Positions 7,123 through 15,777 are shown, counted from the stretch's first letter. The stretch: 41,746 bases of DNA from an uncultured Candidatus Melainabacteria bacterium (GCA_934757155.1 CAKVLI010000013.1:1-41746), one strand, 5' to 3'. Notes: generated by a model from the sequence alone, not told the origin. A program made the numbers and translations.

Positions 7123-7953
7123 ATGAAGAACGTTACAACATTTCAAAGACTTAAAGACAGTGGTGAAAAGATAGCAATGCTTACGGCGTACGATTATTCT
7201 ACGGCGAAAGTGTTGGAAGAAGCGGATGTTGACGGAATTCTTGTCGGAGATTCTCTTGCAATGGTGGCTTTGGGGTACGAAAATACCTACAATATTACGA
7301 TTGATGAGATGTTGATATTCGTAAAAGCTGTTTCAAGAGGGGCAAAAAACTCTTTTATAGTCGGTGACATGCCGTTTATGAGCTACAATCTTTCTGTTGA
7401 ACAAGGGCTTGAAAACGCGTCTAAAATGATTAAAGCGGGCGCAAATGCCGTGAAACTTGAAGGGTGTAACGAACATATTTTAAATCTTGTTAAAAGATGT
7501 GTTGAAACCGGAATTCCTGTTCTGGGTCACTTAGGGTTTACTCCGCAATTAATGAACACAATCGGCGGACACAAAATTCAGGGTAAAACGGCTGGTAATA
7601 TCGAAAAAATTCTCGAATGTGCTAAAAAACTTGAAGAAGCAGGAGCGTTTGCAGTTGTTCTTGAACTTATGCCGGCAGAAAGTGCGCGATATATAACCGA
7701 TAATTTGAAAATTCCTACGATTGGGATTGGTGCAGGTGTCGGATGTGACGGGCAAATTGTTGTCACAGATGATATTACGGGCAAGTTTACGGATTTTACT
7801 CCGAAATTTGTTAAAAAATTTGTTAATATTCATGATGTTTTGCTTGAAGGAGTCAAAAAATATTCAGAAGAAGTTAAGTCAGGAGTTTTTCCTTCTGATA
7901 ATGAGTCTTTCGAGTTGAAAATGGAAGAGAGGATTAAATTAAATGTTGGTTAA
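7123..7953 (+). CDS. panB: 3-methyl-2-oxobutanoate hydroxymethyltransferase (ketopantoate synthesis)
   Basis: PanB transfers a hydroxymethyl group from methylene-tetrahydrofolate to 2-oxoisovalerate, giving ketopantoate, the first step to pantothenate and coenzyme A. 276 residues, typical length. Motifs: MLTAYDYSTAKVLEEA, DGILVGDSLAMVALGY (metal-binding Asp), VGDMPFMSY, AVKLEGC (catalytic-site Lys), GHLGFTPQ and IPTIGIGAGVGCDGQIVV. It ends inside the start of panC (11-base overlap), so the two are translationally coupled. No panD or ketopantoate reductase gene is in this window. Confidence 0.97.
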   Translation: MKNVTTFQRLKDSGEKIAMLTAYDYSTAKVLEEADVDGILVGDSLAMVALGYENTYNITIDEMLIFVKAVSRGAKNSFIVGDMPFMSYNLSVEQGLENASKMIKAGANAVKLEGCNEHILNLVKRCVETGIPVLGHLGFTPQLMNTIGGHKIQGKTAGNIEKILECAKKLEEAGAFAVVLELMPAESARYITDNLKIPTIGIGAGVGCDGQIVVTDDITGKFTDFTPKFVKKFVNIHDVLLEGVKKYSEEVKSGVFPSDNESFELKMEERIKLNVG

Positions 7954-8854
7954 AACTATAGAAGAATTGAGAGCTAAGGTAAAAGAGTGGAAGAAACAAG
8001 GTTTGACAGTCGGGCTTGTACCGACGATGGGTGCTTTGCACGCAGGGCATTTGAGCTTGATAAAGAAGGCTAAAGCAAATGCTGACAAAGTGGTTGTGTC
8101 AGTTTTTGTTAACCCTATTCAGTTTGGACCATCAGAAGATTTTGATAAATACCCGAGAACATTGGATGCAGATGAAAAACTCTGTAACGGTGAAGGTGTT
8201 GATATAGTTTTTGCGCCGTCGCCTGCTGAAATGTATAATGGGGGGGGTAAATGTAAACCAGAGGGTAGTTCTGACGCCAAGCCGGAAGAGATTTTGGGGA
8301 ATAGACTTTCTAACGACACTTTGACTTATGTTTGTCCGCCGTTTTTCTATGTAAATAAGCTTTGCGGAAAAACAAGAGTAGGTCACTTTGACGGGGTTTG
8401 CACGGTTGTTTTGAAATTGTTCAACATTGTACAGCCTGATAAAGCTTTCTTCGGACAAAAAGACGCTCAACAGGTTGTAGTTATTAGAAAAATGGTTAAA
8501 GACTTAAATGTTCCGGTTGAAATTACTCAATGTCCGATTGTAAGAGAGGAATCCGGACTTGCATTAAGTTCAAGAAACAAGTATCTTTCAGATGAAGGGA
8601 AAAAAGACGCGCTTGTTTTGAGCAAGATTTTGAATAACATTAAAGCTTGTTATAAAAAAGGTATAACTGATGTAGGCGCGTTGAAAGAAACTGCATATGC
8701 GTATCTTACTGACAAACACGACATGGAATACCTTGAAATCCTTGACAGAGATACGTTGGAAGATAAAGAAAAAGCGGATGACAATACTATTGCACTTATT
8801 GCTTGCAGAGTAGAGGGAGTAAGACTTATAGATAATATTTATTTAGGAGATTAA
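7943..8854 (+). CDS. panC: Pantothenate synthetase, with a ~20-residue insertion
   Basis: PanC ligates pantoate and beta-alanine with ATP. Class-I ligase signatures are seen: LVPTMGALHAGHLSLIKKA (HxGH), VVSVFVNPIQFGPSEDFDKYPR, VGHFDGVCTVVLKLFNIVQPDKAFFGQKD, and the KMSKS-like region GLALSSRNKYLS. At 303 residues it is longer than the usual ~280. The extra length lies between the Tyr of EMY (~98) and the VGHFDG motif (~146): about 46 residues where E. coli PanC has about 23. The insertion opens with Asn-Gly-Gly-Gly encoded across a run of eight G at 8240-8247, striking in this AT-rich sequence. The frame stays open, so the enzyme looks intact. Confidence 0.95.
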   Translation: MLVKTIEELRAKVKEWKKQGLTVGLVPTMGALHAGHLSLIKKAKANADKVVVSVFVNPIQFGPSEDFDKYPRTLDADEKLCNGEGVDIVFAPSPAEMYNGGGKCKPEGSSDAKPEEILGNRLSNDTLTYVCPPFFYVNKLCGKTRVGHFDGVCTVVLKLFNIVQPDKAFFGQKDAQQVVVIRKMVKDLNVPVEITQCPIVREESGLALSSRNKYLSDEGKKDALVLSKILNNIKACYKKGITDVGALKETAYAYLTDKHDMEYLEILDRDTLEDKEKADDNTIALIACRVEGVRLIDNIYLGD

Positions 8855-8857
8855 TGA

Positions 8858-9721
8858 ATGCATAAATTTGTGCTAAAAACGTTTGATTTTTTAAAAAATT
8901 GTGCGCAATTTGTACAAATTGCAATGTTGTTTTCAATATTATTGCTTCTTTTATATTGGATACAAAATATTACAAACGCCCAATGGAGTTGGCTAACTTT
9001 ATATACCCCCTTCTTGGAAGGTTTTGTTGAGACGGGAAAATCAATTTCTAAGGAATCAGTAACCCTTTTGGGCGCCGTGTTTGAGTATAAATATTTTATT
9101 GCAGTTTTATTATATCTTTTGATTTATTATATTGCACATTTATGCTTGTGTGCTTTAGCTTGGCTTGAAGAAGTTTATGGTGATAGCAGACGCGCGTACA
9201 AAAAAATGGTCGAGGATACTATGAATTCTGAAATGGATGCTGTAATGACCGTTGGACAAAAAAGAATAAAAGAATATAAAATATATATTTCCACATCATT
9301 AAAGAAAAAATATGCACACAGAGAACAGCATGTAGATTTGGATGAACAGAACAGGTTGTTGACTAAATTTTTGGTCGGAAGAACCGGAATTATTCCTGAA
9401 AATTACGAGAATGGCTACTTGTATTCATTTGATAGCTTTGAAAGAGTTGACCAGATTTTGGAAGAATTTTTCAAACTTATCAAGTCCGATACGCCGTTGA
9501 ATTATGTGGTTTGTGTTCAAATTTTTGGAGAAAATGTTGAGGAAGAAACAAAAAAATTGAACAAGCTTATCGCGCTTCAATTTATTAATAAAATAGTTAC
9601 GATGGCTGACACGGTTTGGCGTTATAAATATAATGCGTATCACAGATATGGCACATCTCAATTAGGTATTTTTCAACAAGATGACGATACTTTTGAAGCG
9701 CATGAATTTTACGAGATTTAA
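8858..9721 (+). CDS. Hypothetical protein with two N-terminal membrane spans
   Basis: 287 residues, start ATG at 8858 with aggag eight bases upstream, three bases after the panC stop. Two hydrophobic segments are clear: about residues 15-37 (VQIAMLFSILLLLLYWI) and 74-101 (FIAVLLYLLIYYIAHLCLC). The remaining ~185 residues are hydrophilic and probably cytoplasmic, with a Lys/Arg-rich region (KRIKEYKIYISTSLKKKY). The C-terminal half is mixed alpha/beta with no motif I recognise. It may share the panBC transcript because of close spacing, but nothing in it points to pantothenate metabolism. Function unknown. Confidence 0.8.
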   Translation: MHKFVLKTFDFLKNCAQFVQIAMLFSILLLLLYWIQNITNAQWSWLTLYTPFLEGFVETGKSISKESVTLLGAVFEYKYFIAVLLYLLIYYIAHLCLCALAWLEEVYGDSRRAYKKMVEDTMNSEMDAVMTVGQKRIKEYKIYISTSLKKKYAHREQHVDLDEQNRLLTKFLVGRTGIIPENYENGYLYSFDSFERVDQILEEFFKLIKSDTPLNYVVCVQIFGENVEEETKKLNKLIALQFINKIVTMADTVWRYKYNAYHRYGTSQLGIFQQDDDTFEAHEFYEI

Positions 9722-9770
9722 CAATATTCGTGTTTGGAGTAAGATATAACAGACAAAGAGGAGTAAAAAT

Positions 9771-10649
9771 ATGAGATATGATGCAGGCGAAGTAATCACA
9801 GCGATGGTCACACCGTTTAATGAAAAATTGGAAGTTGACTACGAAAAACTTGAAGCTCTTGCTTACCAGTTAATTAACACAGGCTCAGACGCACTTCTTG
9901 TGACTGCAACAACAGGAGAATCTCCGACGTTAACTCATGATGAAGAATTTGAAATTTTGAGCAGTGCAAAACGTGCGGTTAGAAATCAGGCAAAAGTTAT
10001 TATGGGAACTGGCTCAAATTCAACAGAAACAGCGGTAGCCTTAGCAAAAAGGGCCGAAAAAGAAGGTGCAGACGCAATTTTATCTGTAGTTCCTTATTAC
10101 AATAAACCGTCTCAAAGTGGTATTATTGAACACTTTTCAGCTGTAGCGGAAGCCGTTGATTTACCTGTATTTTTATATAACATTCCGTCAAGAACCGGTG
10201 TGAATATGTCTGTAGATACAGTTAAAACACTTTCAAGAAAATACGAAAACATTGTTGCGTTGAAACAAAGCTGCGCAGATATGGATATGCTTACAGAATT
10301 GAAAATGGCATGCCCTTCTGATTTTGCAATATATTCAGGAGATGACAGCTTAACGCTTCCAATGCTTTCATTGGGTGCGCATGGTGTTGTCTCAGTTGCA
10401 TCACATCTTTTCGGAAAAGAAATCAAATCAATGATTAGAAACTATAAAACAGGTGATGCTATGACAGCAAGAAATATGCATATGAAATTGTATCCGATTT
10501 TCAAAAAATTGTTTATGGCTCCAAACCCTGTTCCTGTGAAGGCTGCGCTTGCATATAAAGGATTAATTGATGAGTATGTAAGATGTCCGCTTGTAGGTTT
10601 GACAAAAGCAGAAAAAACAGAATTGATATTTGCACTTGATTCTATCTAG
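9771..10649 (+). CDS. dapA: 4-hydroxy-tetrahydrodipicolinate synthase
   Basis: DapA condenses pyruvate with aspartate semialdehyde in lysine and diaminopimelate synthesis. 292 residues, normal length. Signatures: TATTGESPTLTHDEE, the YYNKPSQSGIIEHF stretch with catalytic Tyr, LYNIPSRTGVNM, the Schiff-base Lys in ALKQS (~165), and YSGDDSLTLPMLSLGAHGVVSV. The ATG follows a strong gaggag ribosome binding site. The usual motif around the Lys is G-(I/L)-K-E/D-A/S; here it is ALKQSCA, a mild departure. The gene stands alone between a membrane protein and secDF. Confidence 0.96.
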   Translation: MRYDAGEVITAMVTPFNEKLEVDYEKLEALAYQLINTGSDALLVTATTGESPTLTHDEEFEILSSAKRAVRNQAKVIMGTGSNSTETAVALAKRAEKEGADAILSVVPYYNKPSQSGIIEHFSAVAEAVDLPVFLYNIPSRTGVNMSVDTVKTLSRKYENIVALKQSCADMDMLTELKMACPSDFAIYSGDDSLTLPMLSLGAHGVVSVASHLFGKEIKSMIRNYKTGDAMTARNMHMKLYPIFKKLFMAPNPVPVKAALAYKGLIDEYVRCPLVGLTKAEKTELIFALDSI

Positions 10650-10678
10650 CCTGTAGGGCAAGTTCAATTTTTGTTTTT

Positions 10679-10706
10679 TTGTTAAGATATAAATATAGAT
10701 TATAAG
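10679..10706 (+). promoter_or_regulatory. Promoter of secD-secF
   Basis: TTGTTA (10679-10684), 16-base spacer, TATAAG (10701-10706), then aggggt as ribosome binding site before the ATG at 10717. The short distance leaves a leader of only a few bases. Confidence 0.5.
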
Positions 10707-10716
10707 GGGTATATAG

Positions 10717-12024
10717 ATGAAGAACAAATTAATTATGTTTTGGGCAATTGTACTTATTGTCATTGCGTCAATATGGACAATTTGCGTAAAACCTACAAAA
10801 CTCGGACTTGACCTCGTCGGAGGTTCAAGACTTGTATTGGAAGCTCAAACTACTAAAACTATTGCACAAATTACTCCGGATATGATGTCCAGTTTGAAGT
10901 TTGCAATTGAAAACAGAGTTAATAAATTAGGCGTTTCCGAAACCGTTGTTCAAAGAGCGGGCGACAGAAGACTTGTTGTCGAAATTCCTGATGTATCAGA
11001 TTTGGAACAAGCAAAGGCTTTCTTGGGTGAAACTGCTGAACTTGATTTCAGAAGACCTGTTATCAAAGATGGTATACAACAATGGGAAGCAACAGGTTTG
11101 ACAGGAAACGATCTTAAAGATGCAAATTTGAGTACAAATTCTCAAAACGGTCAATGGGTTGTTGATTTGGAATTCAATGACGCAGGAACTAAGAAGTTTG
11201 CTACTTTAACCAAAGAACTTGTTGGTCAACAAATGGCAATATTCTTCAATGGTGAACTTCAATCAGCACCGGTTATCAGAGAACCTATTAATGGCGGCAG
11301 AGCTCAAATTTCCGGCGGTGACACAGGTTTTGCTTATGAAGAAGCTAAGAAAATGGTTGATCTTCTTAAAGCGGGCGCACTTCCTATTCCGGCAAAAATT
11401 ATTGAAGAAAATACAGTCGGACCTACTCTTGGTGCTGACAGTATCCAAAAATCAAAAATCGCGGGTGCAATTGGCTTAGGCTTTGTAATGTTATTCATGG
11501 TTGCATATTACAGAGCTCCGGGAATTATTGCAGATATCGCATTGATTATATATGGCTTAATCCTATTTGCTTTATTCAAAGCTATTCCTGTTACTTTGAC
11601 TTTAGCAGGTATTGCAGGTTTTATTCTTTCAATCGGTATGGCTGTTGATGCGAACATCTTGATTTTCGAAAGAACAAAAGAAGAATTGAAAGCCGGAAGA
11701 ACATTGTTCACGGCGATTAATTCAGGTTTTGATAGAGCGTTCACAAGTATTTTGGACTCAAATATGACAACAATTATTACTTGCGCAATTCTTTATTGTT
11801 GCGGAACAAGTATTGTCAGAGGGTTTGCATTAACTCTTGCAATCGGTGTTATTGTTTCAATGTTCAGTGCTATTACAATTACTAAAAACTTTATGCACTT
11901 AGCATTTGGTACTGGTAACTTGAAACACCCTGAATGGTTTGGCTTGAGAGCTGACGAAATCGGCGAAGGTTATACCGTAATGGAAACAAAACGTGAAAAA
12001 GCTAAGTTCGGTATCTTGGACTAG
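10717..12024 (+). CDS. secD: Protein translocase subunit SecD
   Basis: SecD, with SecF, uses the proton gradient to help pull exported proteins through SecYEG. 435 residues, at the short end of the family. One N-terminal membrane span is followed by GLDLVGGSRLVLE (the GxDLxGG signature), the P1 periplasmic domain (VNKLGVSETVVQRAGDRRLVVEIP, and AELDFRRPV), and a C-terminal block of five spans with GPTLGADSIQKSKIAG, SIGMAVDANILIFERTKEEL (membrane Asp used in proton relay) and GFDRAFTSILDSNMTTIIT. The secF gene begins 12 bases downstream. Confidence 0.97.
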   Translation: MKNKLIMFWAIVLIVIASIWTICVKPTKLGLDLVGGSRLVLEAQTTKTIAQITPDMMSSLKFAIENRVNKLGVSETVVQRAGDRRLVVEIPDVSDLEQAKAFLGETAELDFRRPVIKDGIQQWEATGLTGNDLKDANLSTNSQNGQWVVDLEFNDAGTKKFATLTKELVGQQMAIFFNGELQSAPVIREPINGGRAQISGGDTGFAYEEAKKMVDLLKAGALPIPAKIIEENTVGPTLGADSIQKSKIAGAIGLGFVMLFMVAYYRAPGIIADIALIIYGLILFALFKAIPVTLTLAGIAGFILSIGMAVDANILIFERTKEELKAGRTLFTAINSGFDRAFTSILDSNMTTIITCAILYCCGTSIVRGFALTLAIGVIVSMFSAITITKNFMHLAFGTGNLKHPEWFGLRADEIGEGYTVMETKREKAKFGILD

Positions 12025-12036
12025 AAAGAGGTAATA

Positions 12037-12987
12037 ATGAGATTAAATATAGTAAAATACAGATTTTTATGTTTGGCAATTTCTGCAGTATTGCTTCTTC
12101 CGGGTGTGTTAGCAATGTTTTATTCAGCTGCAACTTATGATACACATACACCTTTGAGAGTCGGTATTGACTACACAGGCGGTACAACCATTCAGTATGG
12201 AGTTAAGCAAGATATCACAAATGACAAGCTTGCAGAAGTTCGTGAAGATTTAGAAAAAGGCGGGATTGAAAACCCTTCTTTGCAGATAATCAATGTTAAT
12301 TCTAAAGAAAGCAAGGACTTGAAAGCGATTTTGGCTATAAGAACAAAATTCATCTCAGAAGGTTCTTCTGATTTAGCAAATATTACTAATATTGTAAATA
12401 AAGACTTTGGCGATTCTCAATTGGTTCAAGTGTCATCAGTCGGACCTACTTTGGGTAAAGAATTGTTTCAAAATTCACTAATCGCGTTATCTTTAGCACT
12501 TTTGGGAATTATCGCTTACTTGACCTTTAGGTTCCAGTTCGATTATGCATTGGCTGCAATCTTGGGTTTGGTTCACGATACAATCTTTGTAGTAGGTGTG
12601 TTTTCAATTTTAGGACTTGTTTACGGGGTTCAGATTGACGCACTCTTCGTAACTGCACTTCTTACAGTAATCGGTTTCTCTGTACACGATACAATCGTTG
12701 TATTTGACCGTGTGAGAGAAAACCTGAAATACTACTCTAAGAAAATGTCTTTCGGTGAAATCATGAACGCAAGTATTAATCAAACTCTTGCAAGAAGTAT
12801 CAACACTTCTTTAACAACTTTGATTACATTGGCTGCTTTATATTTCTTCGGCGGCGTTACTACCAAAGACTTTGTATTTGCAATGATTCTTGGTATTGCA
12901 ATTGGTACTTATTCAAGTATCTTCTTCTGCTCAACACTTGTTGATATTTGGGAAGAAAAGAAACTTGCTGCAAAAGCTGCAGTTTAG
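12037..12987 (+). CDS. secF: Protein translocase subunit SecF
   Basis: Partner of SecD. 316 residues with an N-terminal span, VGIDYTGGTTIQYG (GxDxxGG), VSSVGPTLGKELFQNS, and a five-span C-terminal region containing GFSVHDTIVVFDRVRENL and NQTLARSINTSLTTLI. The spans match the RND-superfamily fold shared with SecD. Start ATG follows a gaggt ribosome binding site. A strong terminator lies 11 bases after the stop. Confidence 0.97.
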   Translation: MRLNIVKYRFLCLAISAVLLLPGVLAMFYSAATYDTHTPLRVGIDYTGGTTIQYGVKQDITNDKLAEVREDLEKGGIENPSLQIINVNSKESKDLKAILAIRTKFISEGSSDLANITNIVNKDFGDSQLVQVSSVGPTLGKELFQNSLIALSLALLGIIAYLTFRFQFDYALAAILGLVHDTIFVVGVFSILGLVYGVQIDALFVTALLTVIGFSVHDTIVVFDRVRENLKYYSKKMSFGEIMNASINQTLARSINTSLTTLITLAALYFFGGVTTKDFVFAMILGIAIGTYSSIFFCSTLVDIWEEKKLAAKAAV

Positions 12988-12997
12988 ATTTAGATAG

Positions 12998-13037
12998 AAA
13001 TCAGGGGCGAAACAAATGTTTCGCCCCTGATTTTTTT
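12998..13037. terminator. Bidirectional intrinsic terminator between secF and the kor operon
   Basis: Perfect 15-base stem (12999-13013 with 13018-13032) with loop aaat, GC-rich core CAGGGGCG, then a T run on the plus side and A run on the other. It serves secF and the convergent ferredoxin-subunit gene. Confidence 0.95.
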
Positions 13038-13048
13038 ATGAAAAATAA

Positions 13049-13321
13049 TTACGCTTTGCGCTCAATTCTTATTGCGCTATCCGGACAAGTCATTGCGCAA
13101 GCTCCGCAGGCGATACATATTTCAGGGTCAGGCGCAACAGCAGGAGTTTGGTAAAGTCCTACTTCTTTTGACCATTGAAGGCAGTTTTTACCGGCTTTAT
13201 TCATCGGGCATTTTGCGATACATAAACCGCAGCCTTTGCACAGGTCTGTGTATACGTAATAGTCTGCTTTACCCTTGCCTACACCTTCGATTTTATATCC
13301 TCTGTATTTTTTTTCAGTCAT
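13049..13321 (-). CDS. 2-oxoacid:ferredoxin oxidoreductase, ferredoxin-like delta subunit
   Basis: 90 residues carrying two 4Fe-4S motifs: CKGCGLCIAKCP (~24-35) and CIACGACAMTCP (~69-80). It is the electron-transfer subunit that passes electrons from the thiamine-pyrophosphate centre to ferredoxin. It is the last gene of a four-gene minus-strand operon in the order alpha, beta, gamma, delta. Its ATG overlaps the last base of the gamma-subunit stop codon, indicating coupled translation. Followed directly by the 12998-13037 terminator. Confidence 0.93.
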   Translation of the reverse strand: MTEKKYRGYKIEGVGKGKADYYVYTDLCKGCGLCIAKCPMNKAGKNCLQWSKEVGLYQTPAVAPDPEICIACGACAMTCPDSAIRIERKA

Positions 13322-13884
13322 TATACACCTGCCTTATTTTCAATTATTTTCATACCCATTTCGAGAGCTTTGTAGTTAAGTTCTCTTAATTCGGGCTTAG
13401 CATCAAATTTTTTGCCGAGAGCTTTTTCCATAGCATTTTTGATGTCGCTTAATTCAAGAACATGTGTTGCACCAAGCAATACACCCAAAATAATTATATT
13501 AAATACTCTTGCGCTCAATTGTTCGTTCGCAATTTTGTTAGCGTCAATTCCGATTAGCTCTTTGCAAGGACATTCCGGCTTTTTGGTGCAAACAGAGGTG
13601 TCGTAAACTACGACAGAATTTTTATCAACGTAGGTTGAGCATCTGTCGATTGCTCTATCAGAAAGCATTATTACAATATCTCCTTTTGAGTAACGGGGCT
13701 CGCCGATTCTTTCGTCAGCGATTTGGCAGAATGCAATTGAAACTCCGCCTCTTTGTTCTACGCCAAAGTTTGGAATATATAAGACTTGTTTTCCAGCTTC
13801 ATAACCTGCTTCAACTAAGATTTTTGCAATTGATTGAACGCCTTGTCCGCCTTCTCCGGCTAAAACTATTTTTGTTCTGCTCAT
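13321..13884 (-). CDS. 2-oxoacid:ferredoxin oxidoreductase, gamma subunit
   Basis: 187 residues of the pyruvate/ketoisovalerate oxidoreductase catalytic gamma domain: GEGGQGVQSIAKILVEAGY at the N-terminus, PNFGVEQRGGVSIAFCQIA, and GDIVIMLSDRAIDRCS. This subunit forms part of the coenzyme A site in multi-subunit enzymes. One base separates it from the beta gene and it overlaps delta. Which oxoacid is used (2-oxoglutarate, branched-chain 2-oxoacid or another) cannot be read from this subunit. Confidence 0.92.
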   Translation of the reverse strand: MSRTKIVLAGEGGQGVQSIAKILVEAGYEAGKQVLYIPNFGVEQRGGVSIAFCQIADERIGEPRYSKGDIVIMLSDRAIDRCSTYVDKNSVVVYDTSVCTKKPECPCKELIGIDANKIANEQLSARVFNIIILGVLLGATHVLELSDIKNAMEKALGKKFDAKPELRELNYKALEMGMKIIENKAGV

Positions 13885-13885
13885 A

Positions 13886-14638
13886 TTATGCCTCCTCCGG
13901 TGTTAAAAATTCTTTAACTTCAAAAAAGTCTTCCATTTGCTGTAATCTTCCGAATGTATCAAAATTGTTTGTTCTCCAGTTCAAAGGACAAATTGAAAGT
14001 ACTTCAACAAAAGAAAATCCGCCGTTTTGAACATTTGTTAGAGCTTTTTTGAATGTTGATTTCAGTTTCATAAAGTTTGAAACAGAAGAACGTGCAACAA
14101 AAGATTTTGCAGGGTCAGCTATCGCCGCAACCATTTCTGCAGCTTTTGCAGGTCTGCCTGTAACAGAACAATCTCTTCCGTAAGGAGTTGTTTCGGTTTT
14201 TTGTCCCGGCATTGTAGTCGGCGACATTTGACCGCCTGTCATACCGTAGTTTGTGTTGTTAACAACTACAATCATCATTCTTTCACCACGAACGGTTGAG
14301 TTTACTAAGTGCTGTGCACCGATTGCAAGTCCGCCGCCGTCACCCATATATGCAATTCCGATTGCATCAGGGTTTGCTCTTGTGAACCCGTAAATTACAG
14401 GAGTTGTCCTCCCGTGGTGGGTTTGAACTGTATCCACATCAAGATAGTTCCAAGCTAACAGAGAACATCCGATATCGCAACCAAAAACAGTTTTTTGTTG
14501 AATACCGAGTTCATCTATTGCACTTTCTAATGCTTTTAAAGTTATACCATGACCGCATCCAGGGCAGAATTTACTTGCGCCCACTTCTGCGTTTTGTGAT
14601 TTTGGTAGGTTTGGAGGAAGATTTAATAGTTCACTCAT
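13886..14638 (-). CDS. 2-oxoacid:ferredoxin oxidoreductase, beta (thiamine pyrophosphate) subunit
   Basis: 250 residues. The thiamine pyrophosphate-binding signature GDGGGLAIGAQHLVN followed by MIVVVNNTNYGMTGGQMSPTT is clear, as are the N-terminal KFCPGCGHG and GCDIGCSLL. HGRTTPVIYGFTRANPD matches the Kor/Vor group rather than pyruvate oxidoreductase. The ATG has a strong aggaggt ribosome binding site and begins two bases from the alpha-subunit stop. It carries the decarboxylation step; the product acyl-CoA and reduced ferredoxin feed biosynthesis or ATP formation in anaerobes. Confidence 0.94.
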   Translation of the reverse strand: MSELLNLPPNLPKSQNAEVGASKFCPGCGHGITLKALESAIDELGIQQKTVFGCDIGCSLLAWNYLDVDTVQTHHGRTTPVIYGFTRANPDAIGIAYMGDGGGLAIGAQHLVNSTVRGERMMIVVVNNTNYGMTGGQMSPTTMPGQKTETTPYGRDCSVTGRPAKAAEMVAAIADPAKSFVARSSVSNFMKLKSTFKKALTNVQNGGFSFVEVLSICPLNWRTNNFDTFGRLQQMEDFFEVKEFLTPEEA

Positions 14639-14639
14639 T

Positions 14640-15737
14640 TTACATTACCTCCTTAATTATGTTTTCTACTTTTCCGACAATGTCATCTCCGGTTACGCCA
14701 ACGCCCATTTTAAACAGCGTTGAATATGGAGTTGTAAGTCCGTAAATCTTTTCAAGAACCATTTGTGCAAGCTGTCCGTTTGCAGATTCTGTGAAAAGAA
14801 GATGTTTTGCGCGTTTAACAGCTTCTCTCAAAGGTTTTACGGCAAGAGGTCTGATAGTAATCGGCCTGAACAAACCTGCTTTGATTCCTTTTTCACGAAG
14901 TTCATCAATAGCTGTTCTTGCGGAACGAGCAACGATACCGTGTGCAATTACAAGAATTTCTGCATCATTAGCTTTGTATTCTTCCCACTCTGCAACTTCT
15001 TCTGACATCTTTTCATAGTCTGCTTTGTAGCCTTCAAGAACTTCCATAAGTTCTTCTTCCATATTGTAAGTGTTTCTGAGGTGAGCAGATTTTCTGTCGA
15101 TTCCGATTTGACCTTCTGCAAGAAGAGATTTCGTGGTCGGAACCATTTTTATTCCACGAGATGCCGGATCATAAAGAAGTACCGGTTCTCTCATCTTTCC
15201 TTGGTAACCGTCTGCGAGAACATAGGTTGGGAATCTGTATTTCCACGCTGTGTTGAACGCTTTAATCATATAATCATACAAGTCTTGGTGACCTGCTGTT
15301 GAATAAACTATTCTGAAGCCTTCGCCATTTCCGCCGTAGCAAGTCAGACGAGTTTCTTGTTGGGCGTAAATAACTGTTGCAGTGGAAGGTCCGCCTCTTT
15401 GCATAACGGCACAAACAAACGGTATTCTCATCATCTCTGCCATAGATTGGGCATCTTGCATAATAACATTTCCCGGTCCTGCTGTTGCAGTGAAGGCTCT
15501 TTTACCTGCAAGAATTCCACCTATTGTTGAAAAGCCTGCAGAAATTTCGTCTTCTGTCTGCAAAAATCCGGCTTCTGTTTTTGGTAAAAGTTTACACCAA
15601 GTATGCATAATTTCGTTTTGAGGTGTAATCGGATAACCATACATAAAATCAGCTTCTGCAGAGTTTGCAGCATAAGCAAGCACTTCATTTCCGGTTAAGA
15701 ACATTTTAGTGTCTTCTTTAATAAGTTTGTTTACCAT
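14640..15737 (-). CDS. 2-oxoacid:ferredoxin oxidoreductase, alpha subunit (KorA/VorB-like)
   Basis: 365 residues, a separate alpha chain as in four-subunit enzymes. Motifs: FMYGYPITPQNEI, EAGFLQTEDEISAGFSTIGG, AFTATAGPGNVIMQDAQSMAEMMRIPFV, GGPSTATVIYAQQE, and the C-terminal transketolase-like domain with GLFRPITIRPL and LFTESANGQLAQMV. The sequence style is closest to the branched-chain oxoacid (Vor) or 2-oxoglutarate (Kor) type; I cannot separate them by eye. The start has a gggaagg ribosome binding site and is the first gene of the operon; a TATAAT lies upstream at 15777-15772. Confidence 0.94.
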   Translation of the reverse strand: MVNKLIKEDTKMFLTGNEVLAYAANSAEADFMYGYPITPQNEIMHTWCKLLPKTEAGFLQTEDEISAGFSTIGGILAGKRAFTATAGPGNVIMQDAQSMAEMMRIPFVCAVMQRGGPSTATVIYAQQETRLTCYGGNGEGFRIVYSTAGHQDLYDYMIKAFNTAWKYRFPTYVLADGYQGKMREPVLLYDPASRGIKMVPTTKSLLAEGQIGIDRKSAHLRNTYNMEEELMEVLEGYKADYEKMSEEVAEWEEYKANDAEILVIAHGIVARSARTAIDELREKGIKAGLFRPITIRPLAVKPLREAVKRAKHLLFTESANGQLAQMVLEKIYGLTTPYSTLFKMGVGVTGDDIVGKVENIIKEVM

Positions 15738-15771
15738 ATTAATAACCTTCCCTTCAAAAATCTATAACAAT

Positions 15772-15777
15772 ATTATA
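15772..15777 (-). promoter_or_regulatory. Candidate -10 (TATAAT) for the oxidoreductase operon
   Basis: Perfect TATAAT on the minus strand, 34 bases before the alpha-subunit ATG and directly beyond the stop of the AsmA-like gene. No strong -35 at 17 bases. No terminator separates the two genes, so read-through is possible. Confidence 0.5.

Noticed and set aside
13635..14030. Plus-strand ORF of 131 residues across the gamma/beta oxidoreductase junction
   Set aside because: Overlaps two certain genes on the other strand; Leu/Arg-rich shadow.
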